Below, one piece after another: positions 31,750-41,332 of a stretch of 64,000 nucleotides of DNA (position 1 is its first letter; each line of letters opens with the position of its first letter). The notes under the pieces are model-generated. The model had not been told where the DNA came from, made no database searches, and saw nothing but the letters and a program-made list of their open reading frames with translations. The stretch is taken from assembly GCF_022846655.1 (NCBI RefSeq), contig NZ_AP025667.1, positions 471,001-535,000 on the forward strand, read 5' to 3'. Position numbers and translations under genes: made by a program. Source of the DNA: Streptomyces seoulensis. Its GTDB lineage: Bacteria; Actinomycetota; Actinomycetes; Streptomycetales; Streptomycetaceae.

Positions 31750-32763
31750 TCACCTCACGGCGGCGCCCGCGCGGAAGGTGCGGCGGTAGGCGGTCGGCGT
31801 CACACCCAGCGCCTGCTGGAGGTGCTGGCGCATCGACTGGGCCGTGCCGAACCCCGAGTCCCGTGCCACCTGGTCGACGGTGAGGTCGGTCGACTCCAGC
31901 AACTGCCGCGCGTGTTCGACGCGTTGTGCGGTGAGCCACTGGCCGGGGCTCACCCCGACCTCCTCGCGGAAGCGCCGGGTGAAGGTCCGTACCGACATCG
32001 CCTCCCGCTCGGCCAGGTCCCGCAGTTGCAGCGGCTCGTGCAGCCTGCCGAGGGCCCAGGCGCGGGCGGCGGTGGTCGTCGCCACCTGCGGATCGGGCAC
32101 CGGGCGCTGGATGTACTGCGCCTGCCCGCCGTCGCGGTGCGGAGGCACGACGGTGCGCCGGGCCACCTCGTTGGCGACGGCCGCGCCGTGGTCGCGGCGC
32201 ACCATGTGCAGGCACAGGTCGATCCCGGCCGCGACGCCCGCCGAGGTCAGCACGTCCCCGTCGTCGACGAACAGCACGTCGGCGTCCACCCGGACCCGCG
32301 GGAACATCCGCTGGAACCGGTCGGCGTCGGACCAGTGGGTGGTGGCGGGGCGGCCGTCCAGCAGTCCGGCCGCCGCGAGGACGTAGGCACCGACGCAGAT
32401 GGAGGCGAAGCGGGTGCCGGGGCGGACGAGTGCCAGGGCGGCGGTGAGTTCGGGGGTGAGCCGTCCCTCCTCGAAGACCGGTCCGAGTTCGTAGGACGCC
32501 GGGACGATCACCGTGTCCGCCGTCGCCAGGGCTTCCGGGCCGTGCTGTACGTCCACCGAGAAGTCGGCGCTGGTGTTGACCGGGCCCGGCGGCCGCACCG
32601 AGCAGGTGACCACGTCGTAGAGCAGCCGGCCCTCGGCGTCCTTCGGGCGGCCGAAGATGCGGTGGGGTATGCCGAGTTCGAAGGGGATCAGCCCGTCCAG
32701 GGCCAGGACGGCTACGCGGTGCGGACGGAACTCCCCGTCCGGGGCCGGGAGGTCAGCGGTCAT
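31750..32763 (-). CDS. GlxA-type AraC-family transcriptional regulator
   Basis: A 337-residue regulator. The N-terminal DJ-1/PfpI domain (HRVAVLALDGLIPFELGIPH, ICVGAYVLAAAGLLDGRPAT) has a cysteine in ICVG at the place of the DJ-1 nucleophile. The C-terminal AraC domain has two helix-turn-helices (LAEREAMSVRTFTRRFREEV and VDQVARDSGFGTAQSMRQHL). This is the GlxA arrangement. It is divergent from the MFS gene across 71 bases and probably controls it. Ligand unknown. Confidence 0.9.
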   Translation of the reverse strand: MTADLPAPDGEFRPHRVAVLALDGLIPFELGIPHRIFGRPKDAEGRLLYDVVTCSVRPPGPVNTSADFSVDVQHGPEALATADTVIVPASYELGPVFEEGRLTPELTAALALVRPGTRFASICVGAYVLAAAGLLDGRPATTHWSDADRFQRMFPRVRVDADVLFVDDGDVLTSAGVAAGIDLCLHMVRRDHGAAVANEVARRTVVPPHRDGGQAQYIQRPVPDPQVATTTAARAWALGRLHEPLQLRDLAEREAMSVRTFTRRFREEVGVSPGQWLTAQRVEHARQLLESTDLTVDQVARDSGFGTAQSMRQHLQQALGVTPTAYRRTFRAGAAVR

Positions 32764-32834
32764 GGCCCGATCCTAGCGAACACTGTCCTTCGGGCCACTC
32801 GTTGCGCGCGGCCGGTGCCGGGACGCTGGAGCAC

Positions 32835-34136
32835 GTGACTCAGACACGTCCCGCTCCCGCCCCCGTCCAGGACGCACCGGCCCGGCGCCGCCGGGTGCAC
32901 CGCGCCTGGTTCGTCGCCGCCGTCACCTTCGTCACGATCATCGGCGCGGCCGCCTTCCGTTCCCTGCCCGGCCTGCTGATCGACCCGCTGCACGCGGAGT
33001 TCGGCTGGTCGCGCGGCACCATCGGCGCGGCCGTCTCCGTCAACCTCGCGCTCTACGGGCTCACCGCACCGTTCGCCGCCGCGCTGATGGACCGCTTCGG
33101 CATCCGCCGGGTCGTCGCCCTCGCGCTGACCGTGATCGCGCTCGGTGCCGGACTGACCGTGTGGATGACCGAGCCCTGGCAACTGATCCTGTGCTGGGGC
33201 CTGTTGGTCGGCCTCGGCTCGGGCTCGATGGCGCTGGCGTTCGCCGCGACCGTCACCGGGCGCTGGTTCACCGAGCGGCGCGGGCTGGTCAGCGGCATCC
33301 TGACCGCCGCGTCCGCCTCCGGCCAGCTCATCTTCCTGCCGCTGCTGTCCTGGATGGTGGAGAGCCGCCATGACTGGCGTCCGGCCGCCGTCACGGTCGC
33401 GCTGGCCGCGCTCGCCGTCGTCCCGTTCGTCTGGCTGCTGCTGCGCGACCACCCGGCCGACGTGGGCCTGAAGCCCTACGGGGCGACGGAGTTCGTGCCC
33501 AAGCCGCCGCCGGTGACCGGGGCCGCGCGGCGCGCGCTCACCGTGCTCGGCTCGGCGGTGCGCACGGGCCAGTTCTGGCTGCTCGCGGGCAGCTTCGCCA
33601 TCTGCGGGGCCTCCACCAACGGTCTGATCCAGACCCACTTCGTGCCCGCCGCCCACGACCACGGGATGCCCGTACAGGCGGCTGCCTCGCTGCTCGCGGT
33701 GATCGGGGTGTTCGACGTGGTCGGCACCATAGCCTCCGGCTGGTTCACCGACCGCTTCGACTCCCGGCGGCTGCTCGCCGTGTACTACGCGCTGCGCGGT
33801 GTCTCGCTGCTGTTCCTGCCGATGCTGCTGGGCCCGGCCGTGCATCTGCCGATGCTGTTCTTCATCGTCTTCTACGGCCTGGACTGGGTCGCCACCGTCC
33901 CGCCCACCCTGGCGCTGTGCCGGGAGCGGTTCGGGGACGACACCGCGATCGTCTTCGGCTGGGTACTCGCCTCGCACCAGGTCGGCGCGGCCGTCATCGC
34001 CTGGCTCGGCGGCTTCGCCCGCGACCTCTTCGGCACCTACGACATGGTCTGGTACGCCTCCGGCTCGCTGTGCGCGGCGGCGGCCCTGATGTCCCTGGTG
34101 ATCCGGCGCCGCCCGGCGGCCGTGGCGCTCGCCTAA
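32835..34136 (+). CDS. Major facilitator superfamily transporter
   Basis: A 433-residue membrane protein with about 12 transmembrane helices. The loop motif between TM2 and TM3 is DRFGIRRVV and its repeat in the second half is DRFDSRRLL. Helices such as AWFVAAVTFVTIIGAAAF (first) and the LLAGSFAICGAS start of the second half are clear. GTG 32835 is favoured by GGAG 7 bases upstream; an in-frame ATG lies too far upstream. The stop overlaps the convergent monooxygenase stop by 4 bases. It resembles oxalate/formate- or nitrate-type MFS antiporters in general form. Substrate unknown. Confidence 0.88.
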   Translation: MTQTRPAPAPVQDAPARRRRVHRAWFVAAVTFVTIIGAAAFRSLPGLLIDPLHAEFGWSRGTIGAAVSVNLALYGLTAPFAAALMDRFGIRRVVALALTVIALGAGLTVWMTEPWQLILCWGLLVGLGSGSMALAFAATVTGRWFTERRGLVSGILTAASASGQLIFLPLLSWMVESRHDWRPAAVTVALAALAVVPFVWLLLRDHPADVGLKPYGATEFVPKPPPVTGAARRALTVLGSAVRTGQFWLLAGSFAICGASTNGLIQTHFVPAAHDHGMPVQAAASLLAVIGVFDVVGTIASGWFTDRFDSRRLLAVYYALRGVSLLFLPMLLGPAVHLPMLFFIVFYGLDWVATVPPTLALCRERFGDDTAIVFGWVLASHQVGAAVIAWLGGFARDLFGTYDMVWYASGSLCAAAALMSLVIRRRPAAVALA

Positions 34137-35311
34137 CGGAGGCGCCGCGCCACCGACCTGGCGATCTTCTCCGCGTCGATCGCCAGCTCGCGGAACATCC
34201 CGCTGATGGGGTTGGTGAACCCGGTGAAGTACAGGCCGGGGGCGTCCGCGGGGGTGCGGGCGCCGTGCGTCACGGGCCTGCCCCGCTCGTCCAGCACCCC
34301 GAGGGCACCCACCAGTCGGTCGAGGCCGCGGCCGTACCCGGTCGCCGCGATCACCGCGTCCGGTGCGATCCGGGTGCCGTCGGCGAGGACCACCTCGCCG
34401 TCCTCGAACCCCTCGACGGCGGCCACGATCTCCACCTCGCCGGTGCGCACGGCGTCGATCAGGCCGACGTCCTGCACGGGGATCGCGCCCTGCCGCACCC
34501 TGCTGTACAGCCCGGCCTCCGGGCGCGGCAGCCCGTGCTCGGAGAGGTCCGGGGTGCTGACGCGGGCCAGCGGCCGGGCGAGCCGGTCCACCAGCCGCAC
34601 CGGCAGCCGCCGCACCACGATCCCCGTGTACTGGGCGGCCCAGCCGGCCGTGGAGCGGCGCACGATGTGCGGCGCCGTACGCACCGCCAGCCGTACCCGT
34701 GAGGCACCGCCCGCCACCAGGTCCACGGCGATCTCCGCGCCGGTGTTGCCGACCCCGACCACCAGCACGTCCCGGCCGGCGTACGGCTTCGCGTTGCGGT
34801 ACGCGGAGGCGTGCAGCAGCTCACCCTCGAAGCCCTCCGTGCCGGGCCACTCGGGCAGGCGCGGGGTGTGGTTGTAGCCGGTGGCGACGACCACGGCGGC
34901 ACCGGTCAGCTCGCGCCCGCCGGAGGCGTGCAGCAGCCAGCCCGCGCCGTCCGGGGTCCGCTCCACCCGGAACACCTCGACCCCGGTGACGATCTCCAGC
35001 TCATGGTGCTCGGCGTACTTCTCCAGATACCGGACCACGTCGTCCCGCGCCACCCAGCGCCCGAACCTGCGCGGTATCGCAAGTCCCGGCAGGGCGGAGA
35101 GCCGCCGGGTGGTGTGCAGCCGGAGCCGGTCGTAGTGGCGCCGCCAGGACGCCCCCACCCGGTCGCTCTTCTCCAGCACCACCGCCCGCACCCCGCGGGC
35201 CCGCAGCGCGTACGCCACCGCCAGCCCGCCGGGACCCGCCCCGATGACGTAGACGGGACGGTCGGCGGGGGTCGCGGAGAGGTCCGCGAAAGAGGGACGC
35301 GAGTCGGCCAT
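34133..35311 (-). CDS. Flavin-containing monooxygenase (FMO-like)
   Basis: A 392-residue FAD/NADPH enzyme. FAD Rossmann motif VIGAGPGGLAVAYALRARG near residue 20, then a NADPH motif VVGVGNTGAEIAVDLVAGG near residue 185. ATGYNHTPRLPEWPG and VIAATGYGRGLD are the ATG-type motifs that mark this class. ATG 35311 is chosen because the first conserved strand begins about 19 residues later. The next gene to the left is the convergent MFS (4-base overlap), so both could act on the same compound (inference). Confidence 0.86.
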   Translation of the reverse strand: MADSRPSFADLSATPADRPVYVIGAGPGGLAVAYALRARGVRAVVLEKSDRVGASWRRHYDRLRLHTTRRLSALPGLAIPRRFGRWVARDDVVRYLEKYAEHHELEIVTGVEVFRVERTPDGAGWLLHASGGRELTGAAVVVATGYNHTPRLPEWPGTEGFEGELLHASAYRNAKPYAGRDVLVVGVGNTGAEIAVDLVAGGASRVRLAVRTAPHIVRRSTAGWAAQYTGIVVRRLPVRLVDRLARPLARVSTPDLSEHGLPRPEAGLYSRVRQGAIPVQDVGLIDAVRTGEVEIVAAVEGFEDGEVVLADGTRIAPDAVIAATGYGRGLDRLVGALGVLDERGRPVTHGARTPADAPGLYFTGFTNPISGMFRELAIDAEKIARSVARRLR

Positions 35312-35478
35312 AGCGCGAGCGTATTCACCCACCCGCTTGATGGGTCTCGGTCAAGACCGGAATCGGTTGCGGATTGATCACGCCTGTGTACGTCATGTGG
35401 ACAGACCCCACCGGAACGCCCGCGGTGCGGGGTGAAATCGCCGTGCGGGCCGGGGAGTCCGGGTCTGAGGATGTGTAC

Positions 35479-36348
35479 ATGGAGCCCTCTGCATGGCAGT
35501 TGACCGACGACCTCGCCGAATTCCTCGACAAGGCAGGTGACTTCCTGCGCTCCAGACCCGCCCTGCACACCGTCCAGCTCACGGTCGCCGAGGCGCTGCG
35601 CGCACGCGGACCGCACGTCTACGGCGCCGGGCCGCCCCGCTTCGGCGTGCTGTGCGGCGCGGACGGTCTGGTCCGGGCGACCCTGCTGCACACCCCGCCC
35701 CGCCCGCTCAACCTCACCCCGCTGGACCCGCCGGACGCGGCGGCACTGGCCGACCACCTCGCGGACACGGGCCACCAGGTCCCCGGCGTGAGGGCCGAGC
35801 GGGAGACCGCGGCCGCCTTCGCCGCCGCCTGGCGGCAGCGCACCGGGGCGACCGTCGAGCAGACCGAGCGCCAACGGCTCTACCGGCTCGCCGAACTGAC
35901 CCCGCCCGCCTCCACACCGCCGGGCCGCGCCCGGGTGGCGGACGCGGCCGACCGGGAGCTGCTGGCGCGCTGGTACGTGGAGTTCGCGGCGGACACCGGC
36001 GGCCAGGGCGGCCAGGACCCCGGCCGATGGGCGGACGCCCGCCTGGCGCACGGCGGCGCCACTGTCTGGGAGACCCCGGAGGGCACCCCCGTCTCCCTGG
36101 CCGGGAACCTGCCCGAGAGCGCCGGACAGATCCGGGTGGCTCCCGTCTACACCCCGGCCGCCCTGCGCGGGCGCGGCTACGCGGGCGCGGTCACCGCGGA
36201 GGTGAGCCGGCGGGCGGCGGAGACCGGGGCCGAGGTGCTGCTCTTCACCGACCTGGCCAACCCGGTCTCCAACCGGCTCTACCAGCGGCTCGGCTACCGT
36301 GCCGTGGCGGACTTCGCCGGGTGGGCGTTCGCGGCACCCGGCGCCTGA
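35479..36348 (+). CDS. GNAT-family N-acetyltransferase
   Basis: A 289-residue protein. The N-terminal half (about residues 1-140) is a pseudo-GNAT domain, and the C-terminal half holds the acetyl-CoA loop: VAPVYTPAALRGRGYAGAVT (R/Q-x-x-G-x-G/A as RGRGYAG) and the last strand VLLFTDLANPVSNRLYQRLGY. Such double-GNAT proteins are common in actinobacteria. ATG 35479 follows GAGG 8 bases away and fits the conserved MEPSAWQLTDD start; ATG 35374 would add 35 residues. The substrate is unknown. Confidence 0.86.
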   Translation: MEPSAWQLTDDLAEFLDKAGDFLRSRPALHTVQLTVAEALRARGPHVYGAGPPRFGVLCGADGLVRATLLHTPPRPLNLTPLDPPDAAALADHLADTGHQVPGVRAERETAAAFAAAWRQRTGATVEQTERQRLYRLAELTPPASTPPGRARVADAADRELLARWYVEFAADTGGQGGQDPGRWADARLAHGGATVWETPEGTPVSLAGNLPESAGQIRVAPVYTPAALRGRGYAGAVTAEVSRRAAETGAEVLLFTDLANPVSNRLYQRLGYRAVADFAGWAFAAPGA

Positions 36349-36355
36349 CATGACC

Positions 36356-37033
36356 TCACGGCCACAGCAGACCCCGCTCCCAGCCGAACTCCGTGCGGCG
36401 GTACTCCAGGCGGACGTGGCGGCGGTCGGGGTCGCCCTGGAAGAACTCGACCGTGCGGGGGTGCAGCCGGTACAGGGTCCAGGTGGGGGCCGGGGTCGTC
36501 GGGTTCTCGCGGGCCTGGTCCCAGGCCGTCTCCGAGGCCCGGCGCAGGTCGTCCAGGGAGGGGAGGGCCTCGCTCTGGCGGCCGGTGAGGGCTGCCGCCA
36601 GGGCGCCGGTGGAGCGGGCGTGCAGGTCGGCCTGGCCCGCCTCGGGCGGGGCCGCCGTCACCGGTCCGCGCACCCGTACCTGGCGGCCCAGCACCGGCCA
36701 GTAGAAGGCCAGGGCCGCGTACGGGTCGGCCGCCAGGTCGCGGCCCTTGCGGCTGGTGGAGTGGGTGGCGAAGGTCCAGCCGTCGGCGTCGGCGCCGTGC
36801 AGCAGCAGGACGCGTACGTCCGGCCGGCCCTCCTCGTCCGTCGTCGCCAGCGACATGGCGTGCGGCTCCGGCTGGCCCGCGCGCGCCGCCTCGGCCAGCC
36901 AGGCGGTGAACAGGGGCAGCGGGGTCGGGGGAGCGGTGTCCGGGTCGAAGGGGCGCAGCTCGGTCGCCTCCGGTGACCACACCCGCAGGGATCGCAGCAG
37001 GCCGTCGAGTTCCGGTTCTTCCTGGTGTGCCAT
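36356..37033 (-). CDS. Pyridoxamine 5'-phosphate oxidase-family flavoprotein
   Basis: A 225-residue PNPOx-fold protein. It carries AMSLATTDEEGRPDVRVLLLHG, ATHSTSRKGRDLAADP, AFYWPVLGRQVRVRG and a C-terminal VEFFQGDPDRRHVRLEYRR block that mirrors PdxH ([17 protein letters not shown]). It is longer in the middle and lacks a full RPxx substrate pattern. It may be a second PdxH-type oxidase or an FMN-dependent oxidoreductase of another substrate. The ATG at 37033 is the one before the family start. It shares the gap with the TetR terminator. Confidence 0.8.
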   Translation of the reverse strand: MAHQEEPELDGLLRSLRVWSPEATELRPFDPDTAPPTPLPLFTAWLAEAARAGQPEPHAMSLATTDEEGRPDVRVLLLHGADADGWTFATHSTSRKGRDLAADPYAALAFYWPVLGRQVRVRGPVTAAPPEAGQADLHARSTGALAAALTGRQSEALPSLDDLRRASETAWDQARENPTTPAPTWTLYRLHPRTVEFFQGDPDRRHVRLEYRRTEFGWERGLLWP

Positions 37034-37073
37034 GGGTCGAGTATCCGCCGCGCGGCGCCCCGGACACGGCGAC

Positions 37074-37107
37074 AGGCGGTGGTCCACACCGAGGTGGACC
37101 ACCGCCT
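37074..37107 (-). terminator. Hairpin after the TetR gene
   Basis: Perfect 14-base arms (AGGCGGTGGTCCAC at 37074-37087, complement at 37094-37107) with a six-base loop. It lies 38 bases past the leftward TetR stop and upstream of the 37033 gene start. Confidence 0.8.
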
Positions 37108-37144
37108 GCCAGACAGGACTTGGGGCCGGTGCGCGCGCCGGTCG

Positions 37145-37792
37145 CTACTTCGTGGGCTTCTTGCCGGTCACTCCCAGATAGATCAGCAGCGCCAGGTTCG
37201 GCTTGATCTCGGCCTGCTTCACGCCCCAGGCGGTGAAGCCCTTCTGGTGCGCGGCGACCGAGGCCAGCATGGTGACGAGGGAACCGGCGATCGCCGCCGG
37301 GTTCACGTCCTTGTCCACCCGGCCCTTGGACTTCAGCTCGGTGACCGCCTCGGTGAGGGAACCGTTCACCGCGTTCAGGATCTTCATCCGCAGCTTGTTG
37401 AACCGCTTGTCGCCCTCGGCCGCCGCCAGGTCGACCACGCGCAGGATCGCGTCGTGGCGCCGGTAGAAGTCCAGGAAGCCGTCCACCAGGTCCTGCGCGG
37501 TCTGCCACCCCGCCTTGCCGGTCCAGGTGCGGCCCGCCAGCAGCTCGGTCAGATCGGCGCTCTCGGCGGCCATCGTGTCGGCGATCTCCAGGACGGCACC
37601 CTCGACGTCCGGGAAGTACTGGTAGAAGGTCGCGGGCGAGGTGCCCGCCTTCCGCGCGACATCGATGACCTTGACATCTCGGTACGGGGAGGAGCTGAGC
37701 ATCTCGCTGAGGCAGTCGAGCAGCTTCTGCCGGGTCGCCTGCCCACGCCGGCCGGCCACGCGGCCGTCGACGGTACGCACTTGTCCTGTCAT
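37145..37792 (-). CDS. TetR-family transcriptional regulator
   Basis: A 215-residue TetR. HTH at about residues 18-65 (TRQKLLDCLSEMLSSSPYRD, VIDVARKAGTSPATFYQYFP). The C-terminal region is a helical ligand domain (QDLVDGFLDFYRRHDAILRV). It is divergent from the KbpA-like gene (112 bases). From memory a TetR gene also borders this locus in S. coelicolor. Its target is unknown, but the shared intergenic region with the AfsK locus is a reasonable one to test. Confidence 0.87.
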   Translation of the reverse strand: MTGQVRTVDGRVAGRRGQATRQKLLDCLSEMLSSSPYRDVKVIDVARKAGTSPATFYQYFPDVEGAVLEIADTMAAESADLTELLAGRTWTGKAGWQTAQDLVDGFLDFYRRHDAILRVVDLAAAEGDKRFNKLRMKILNAVNGSLTEAVTELKSKGRVDKDVNPAAIAGSLVTMLASVAAHQKGFTAWGVKQAEIKPNLALLIYLGVTGKKPTK

Positions 37793-37892
37793 GCCGTCAG
37801 CTTACCGACGGGGGGCAGGAGCGCGATTCGGCCGACTGCAAATGGGGTGCGGGCAAGGATTCCCTGGTCCTGCGGGGTGCGCTGGTCCCGGT

Positions 37893-37898
37893 TACTTT
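37893..37898 (+). promoter_or_regulatory. -10 element (TACTTT) of the KbpA-like gene
   Basis: TACTTT fits TANNNT and ends 6 bases before the ATG at 37905, the same spacing as at 10645 and 48304, so the transcript is probably leaderless. No ribosome site precedes the ATG. Confidence 0.6.
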
Positions 37899-37904
37899 GA
37901 CGAC

Positions 37905-38633
37905 ATGGCCGAAAACAGTGCATCGACGTACGGAGAGGGCACCCCCTGCTGGGCGGACGCCCAGCTCCCCGACGTCGAGGCGGGCAAGCGGTTCTACGGC
38001 GAGCTCTTCGGGTGGACCTTCGACGGCGAGGACGCCCCCGGCGCCTCCGTCTGGGCCCGGCTGGACGGCGAACCGGTCGCCTCGCTCGCGCCCAAGACGG
38101 ACGGCCGGATGCCCACGGTCTGGACGGTGTACTTCGCCACCCCCGACGCCCGCGCCCTGGTCCGCAAGGTCACCGCGGCCGGGGGGCGCCTGATCTCGGG
38201 CCCCTTCGCGGTGGCCGACCTCGGCGCCGCCGCCCTGGTCACCGACCCCGAGGGAGCGGTCTTCGGGCTGTGGCAGTCCGACGGCCACCCCGGCTTCGGG
38301 CGGCTCCGCGAGCCGGGCTCGTTCGTCTGGACCGAGCTGTACACCCCCGACCCCGGCGCCGCGAACACCTTCTACGGCGCCCTCTTCCACGAGGCCCTGT
38401 TCGGCGCGGGAGCGGAGCCCGACTTCGGCCGCGCCCAGGTCACCGACGCCTTCCCGGCCGAGATGCCGCCGCACTTCCTCGTCCACTTCCGCGTCACCGA
38501 CCTCGACACCGCCCTCGCCACCGTGCGGCGGCTCGGCGGCCGCGTCCAGGTGCCGCCCTTCGACGCGTCGTACGGACGAGTGGCGGTCGTCACGGACAAT
38601 CAAGGGGCGTCGTTCGCGCTGCTGACCCGGTGA
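37905..38633 (+). CDS. kbpA: Two-domain VOC (glyoxalase-like) protein, probable KbpA
   Basis: A 242-residue protein with two tandem vicinal-oxygen-chelate modules: residues about 10-125 (GTPCWADAQLPDVEAGKRFY, FATPDARALVRKVTAAGG) and about 130-242 (FVWTELYTPDPGAANTFYGA, FRVTDLDTALATVRRLGG). Metal-ligand His/Glu positions are largely absent, so it is more likely a binding protein than an enzyme. From memory, KbpA of S. coelicolor is a protein of about 250 residues encoded just upstream of afsK that inhibits AfsK autophosphorylation. Position and length match. The symbol rests on that synteny. Confidence 0.75.
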   Translation: MAENSASTYGEGTPCWADAQLPDVEAGKRFYGELFGWTFDGEDAPGASVWARLDGEPVASLAPKTDGRMPTVWTVYFATPDARALVRKVTAAGGRLISGPFAVADLGAAALVTDPEGAVFGLWQSDGHPGFGRLREPGSFVWTELYTPDPGAANTFYGALFHEALFGAGAEPDFGRAQVTDAFPAEMPPHFLVHFRVTDLDTALATVRRLGGRVQVPPFDASYGRVAVVTDNQGASFALLTR

Positions 38634-38677
38634 CGGGGTGCCGCGGGGGCGGTGAAATGACGGGATAGGGCACGAGA

Positions 38678-38734
38678 CACCCCGATTCGCCACCGGGTTC
38701 GCAACCGGGCGCCCGGCCAGGAAGAATCGGGGTG
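38678..38734 (+). terminator. Inverted repeat between the KbpA-like gene and afsK
   Basis: CACCCCGATTC (38678-38688) pairs perfectly with GAATCGGGGTG (38724-38734), leaving a 35-base loop. It could terminate the upstream transcript or act as an attenuator, so that afsK is partly uncoupled from it. Confidence 0.5.
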
Positions 38735-38825
38735 CGTGCCGCCATGGCGGTGCGGTGGTGAGACGCTGCACTTCGGTCGCGTCCAAAGGCGGAAGACGCG
38801 GCTCGTACGGGGAGGTGGCAGGCAA

Positions 38826-41174
38826 GTGGTGGATCAGCTTACGCAGCACGATCCGCGGCGGATCGGGCCGTTCGAGGTGCTGGGCCGGCTGGGGGCCGGC
38901 GGCATGGGGCTGGTCTATCTGGCGCGCTCGGCGTCGGGGCGGCGGGTGGCCATCAAGACGGTCCGCACGGAGCTGGCCGAGGACCAGCTCTTCCGGGTCC
39001 GCTTCACCCGTGAGGTGGAAGCGGCCCGCGCGGTCTCCGGCTTCTACACGGCCGCCGTCGTCGACGCGGACCCGCGCGCGGCGGTGCCCTGGCTGGCCAC
39101 CGCGTACGTCCCCGCGCCCTCGCTCGAAGAGATAGTGAACGAGTGCGGGCCGCTCCCGGCCCAGGCGGTGCGCTGGCTCGCGGCGGGTGTGGCCGAGGCG
39201 CTGCAGTCCATCCACGGCGCGGGGCTCGTTCACCGCGACATGAAGCCGTCCAACGTGCTGGTGGTCGAGGACGGCCCCCGCGTCATCGACTTCGGCATCG
39301 CCTCCGGGGTGTCCAACACCCGGCTGACGATGACGAACGTCGCGGTGGGCACCCCGGCCTACATGTCGCCCGAGCAGGCCAAGGACTCCCGCAGCGTCAC
39401 CGGCGCCAGCGACGTGTTCTCGCTCGGCTCCACCCTGGTCTTCGCCGCCACCGGTCACCCGCCCTTCCACGGCGCCAACCCGGTCGAGACGGTGTTCATG
39501 CTGCTGCGCGAGGGCCCGGACGTCACCGGCCTGCCCGACGAACTGCGCCCGCTGATCGAGGCGTGCATGCAGATGGAGGCGCCCGGCCGGCCCTCCCCGG
39601 CCGACCTGCAGGCCCAGCTCGCCCCGCACCTGTTCGGCTCCGGCTCCGACGACTCCGGCACCGCCTCCGCCTGGCTGCCGGAGAAGGCCGTCGCCCTCAT
39701 CGAGTCCCGCCGGGGCGGCCGGCCGCCCGCCAAGCCCGCCCCGCTGCCGCCCGGCCCGCGCAGCGCGGGACGCCCGGCGGTGCCCCCGCCGCCGTCCTAC
39801 GACCCGGTCGTCCCGTCCCCGGCACCCGCGCCGTCCGGCGGCCCCGACACCGGGCCGGTCCGGCTGGCCGGGGTGAAGGTGCCCATCGGGCCCGGTCCGC
39901 GCGTCGCCGACGCCCGCGCGGCCGCCGTGAAGGCGCCGCCGCCGGAGGCCGGACTGGTCGCCAACTGGTCCCGGCCGCGCCCGGGCGTCAACGGCGCCGA
40001 CCCCGTCCTGCCCGCGGTGCCCCCGCAACTGCCGGAGACGGCGGCGGGCTGGCGGCCGTGGCGGTTCCGGATGTCCAACGACGTGTGGGGCACCCCGTCC
40101 GTCGACGGGGACCTCGTCTACGTCACCTCCTTCGAGGTGCACGCCCTGGACGTCGCCACCGGGCGGCGCCGCTTCAAGACGCGGGACGTGGCCTGGTCGA
40201 TGGCGGTCGCGGACGGCCGTATCCACGCCTCCGACGGGCCCACCCTGTTCGCGCTGGACGCGCGTGAGGGCACCGACCTGTGGCGGCTGTCCACGGACGC
40301 CTGGGTGTACTCCCTGCACGCCGACCACGGCACGGTCGTCACCGGCACGCGCGGCGGCGGGGTGCAGGCGTGGGAGGCGGCCGCCGGGCGCAAGCTGTGG
40401 GAGATCTCCGGCTGTCAGACCGACTTCGAGTCGCCCGAGGCCGGCCCCGCCGTGCACGACGGCACCGTCTACGTCTGGCAGGACGCCCGGCTGCGCGCCC
40501 TGGAGGCACGCACCGGCGACGAGCGTTGGTCGTACCCGATCGGAGACGCGGCCTCCTGCGGCGGGGTGCCCGTACGGGTGACCCCGGCGGCGGACGGTTA
40601 TGTGTACGTCAGCGCGGGCAGCCGGGTCCTCGCCATCGAGGTCTCGACCGGCCGGGTGCGCTGGCACTTCGAGGCCCCGGCGGTGTTCCTGTGCCCGCCC
40701 GCCTTCGTGCCGGGCCCCGCGGTCACCGGCGGCGGGGTCTACCTCGCCGACTACCTCGGCACCGTCTACGCCCTGGACGCCGCCGACGGCCGCGACCGCT
40801 GGCGCATCGCCACCGAGGCCCGCTCCTCGGTCGAACCGGTGCTGGTCGCGGCCGGGCACGTGCACGTCGGCAGCGGCAAGGGGCTGTACACGCTCGACGC
40901 GGTCACCGGCACGCCCAAGTGGCGCTTCCAGGCGGGCGGCGACGTGGTGGGCGCGCCCTCGGTCGCCGAGGGCCGTATCCACTTCGGCTCCACCGACCAC
41001 CTGCTGTACACCCTCAAGGCCGACGACGGCCGACTGCGCTGGAAGCTCGCCACCGGCGGCGAGATCACCGGCTCACCGGTGGTCAAGGACGGTGTGGTGT
41101 ACGCGTGCAGCAAGGACCGGTGCGTGTACGCGCTGGACGCGGAGAAGGGCACCGGGACGGCCCGTACGGCCTGA
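38826..41174 (+). CDS. afsK: Serine/threonine protein kinase AfsK
   Basis: A 782-residue kinase without a transmembrane helix. Kinase domain residues about 15-275: [16 protein letters not shown], invariant lysine K44 (VAIK), [26 protein letters not shown]. With this start, Lys44 and the activation-loop Thr168 fall at the numbers reported for S. coelicolor AfsK, which supports GTG 38826 (GGAGG 10 bases upstream). A Pro-rich linker (about 300-420) leads to a C-terminal PQQ-type beta-propeller with repeats such as [20 protein letters not shown]. AfsK autophosphorylates and phosphorylates AfsR at the inner membrane side. It is convergent with afsS. Confidence 0.93.
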   Translation: MVDQLTQHDPRRIGPFEVLGRLGAGGMGLVYLARSASGRRVAIKTVRTELAEDQLFRVRFTREVEAARAVSGFYTAAVVDADPRAAVPWLATAYVPAPSLEEIVNECGPLPAQAVRWLAAGVAEALQSIHGAGLVHRDMKPSNVLVVEDGPRVIDFGIASGVSNTRLTMTNVAVGTPAYMSPEQAKDSRSVTGASDVFSLGSTLVFAATGHPPFHGANPVETVFMLLREGPDVTGLPDELRPLIEACMQMEAPGRPSPADLQAQLAPHLFGSGSDDSGTASAWLPEKAVALIESRRGGRPPAKPAPLPPGPRSAGRPAVPPPPSYDPVVPSPAPAPSGGPDTGPVRLAGVKVPIGPGPRVADARAAAVKAPPPEAGLVANWSRPRPGVNGADPVLPAVPPQLPETAAGWRPWRFRMSNDVWGTPSVDGDLVYVTSFEVHALDVATGRRRFKTRDVAWSMAVADGRIHASDGPTLFALDAREGTDLWRLSTDAWVYSLHADHGTVVTGTRGGGVQAWEAAAGRKLWEISGCQTDFESPEAGPAVHDGTVYVWQDARLRALEARTGDERWSYPIGDAASCGGVPVRVTPAADGYVYVSAGSRVLAIEVSTGRVRWHFEAPAVFLCPPAFVPGPAVTGGGVYLADYLGTVYALDAADGRDRWRIATEARSSVEPVLVAAGHVHVGSGKGLYTLDAVTGTPKWRFQAGGDVVGAPSVAEGRIHFGSTDHLLYTLKADDGRLRWKLATGGEITGSPVVKDGVVYACSKDRCVYALDAEKGTGTARTA

Positions 41175-41206
41175 GGGCCCGCGCGGCGGCTGGCCGTGAC
41201 GGCGAA

Positions 41207-41252
41207 GAACACGGAAACGGCCGGGTCCCCCGACCCGGCCGTTCCCGTGTTC
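41207..41252. terminator. Strong hairpin after afsK
   Basis: The 21-base arms (41207-41227 and 41232-41252) differ at a single position, with a 4-base loop. It starts 32 bases after the afsK stop. Confidence 0.85.
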
Positions 41253-41256
41253 CCGC

Positions 41257-41297
41257 GTGAGCCGCGGCGGCTCCCCCTCCGCTCCGCAGCGGCTCAC
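41257..41297. terminator. Second inverted repeat between afsK and afsS
   Basis: GTGAGCCGC (41257-41265) is complementary to GCGGCTCAC (41289-41297). It lies 36 bases past the leftward afsS stop, so it can serve as the afsS terminator while the previous hairpin serves afsK. Confidence 0.6.
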
Positions 41298-41332
41298 GCT
41301 CCCCCGTGTGTTCCCCCGTGCGTCCCCCCGGT

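Noticed and set aside
37797..41000. 1067-codon open frame on the minus strand across the KbpA-like gene and afsK
   Set aside because: Arg/Gly/Val-rich with no fold or start signal, and fully covered by clearly coding frames on the plus strand.
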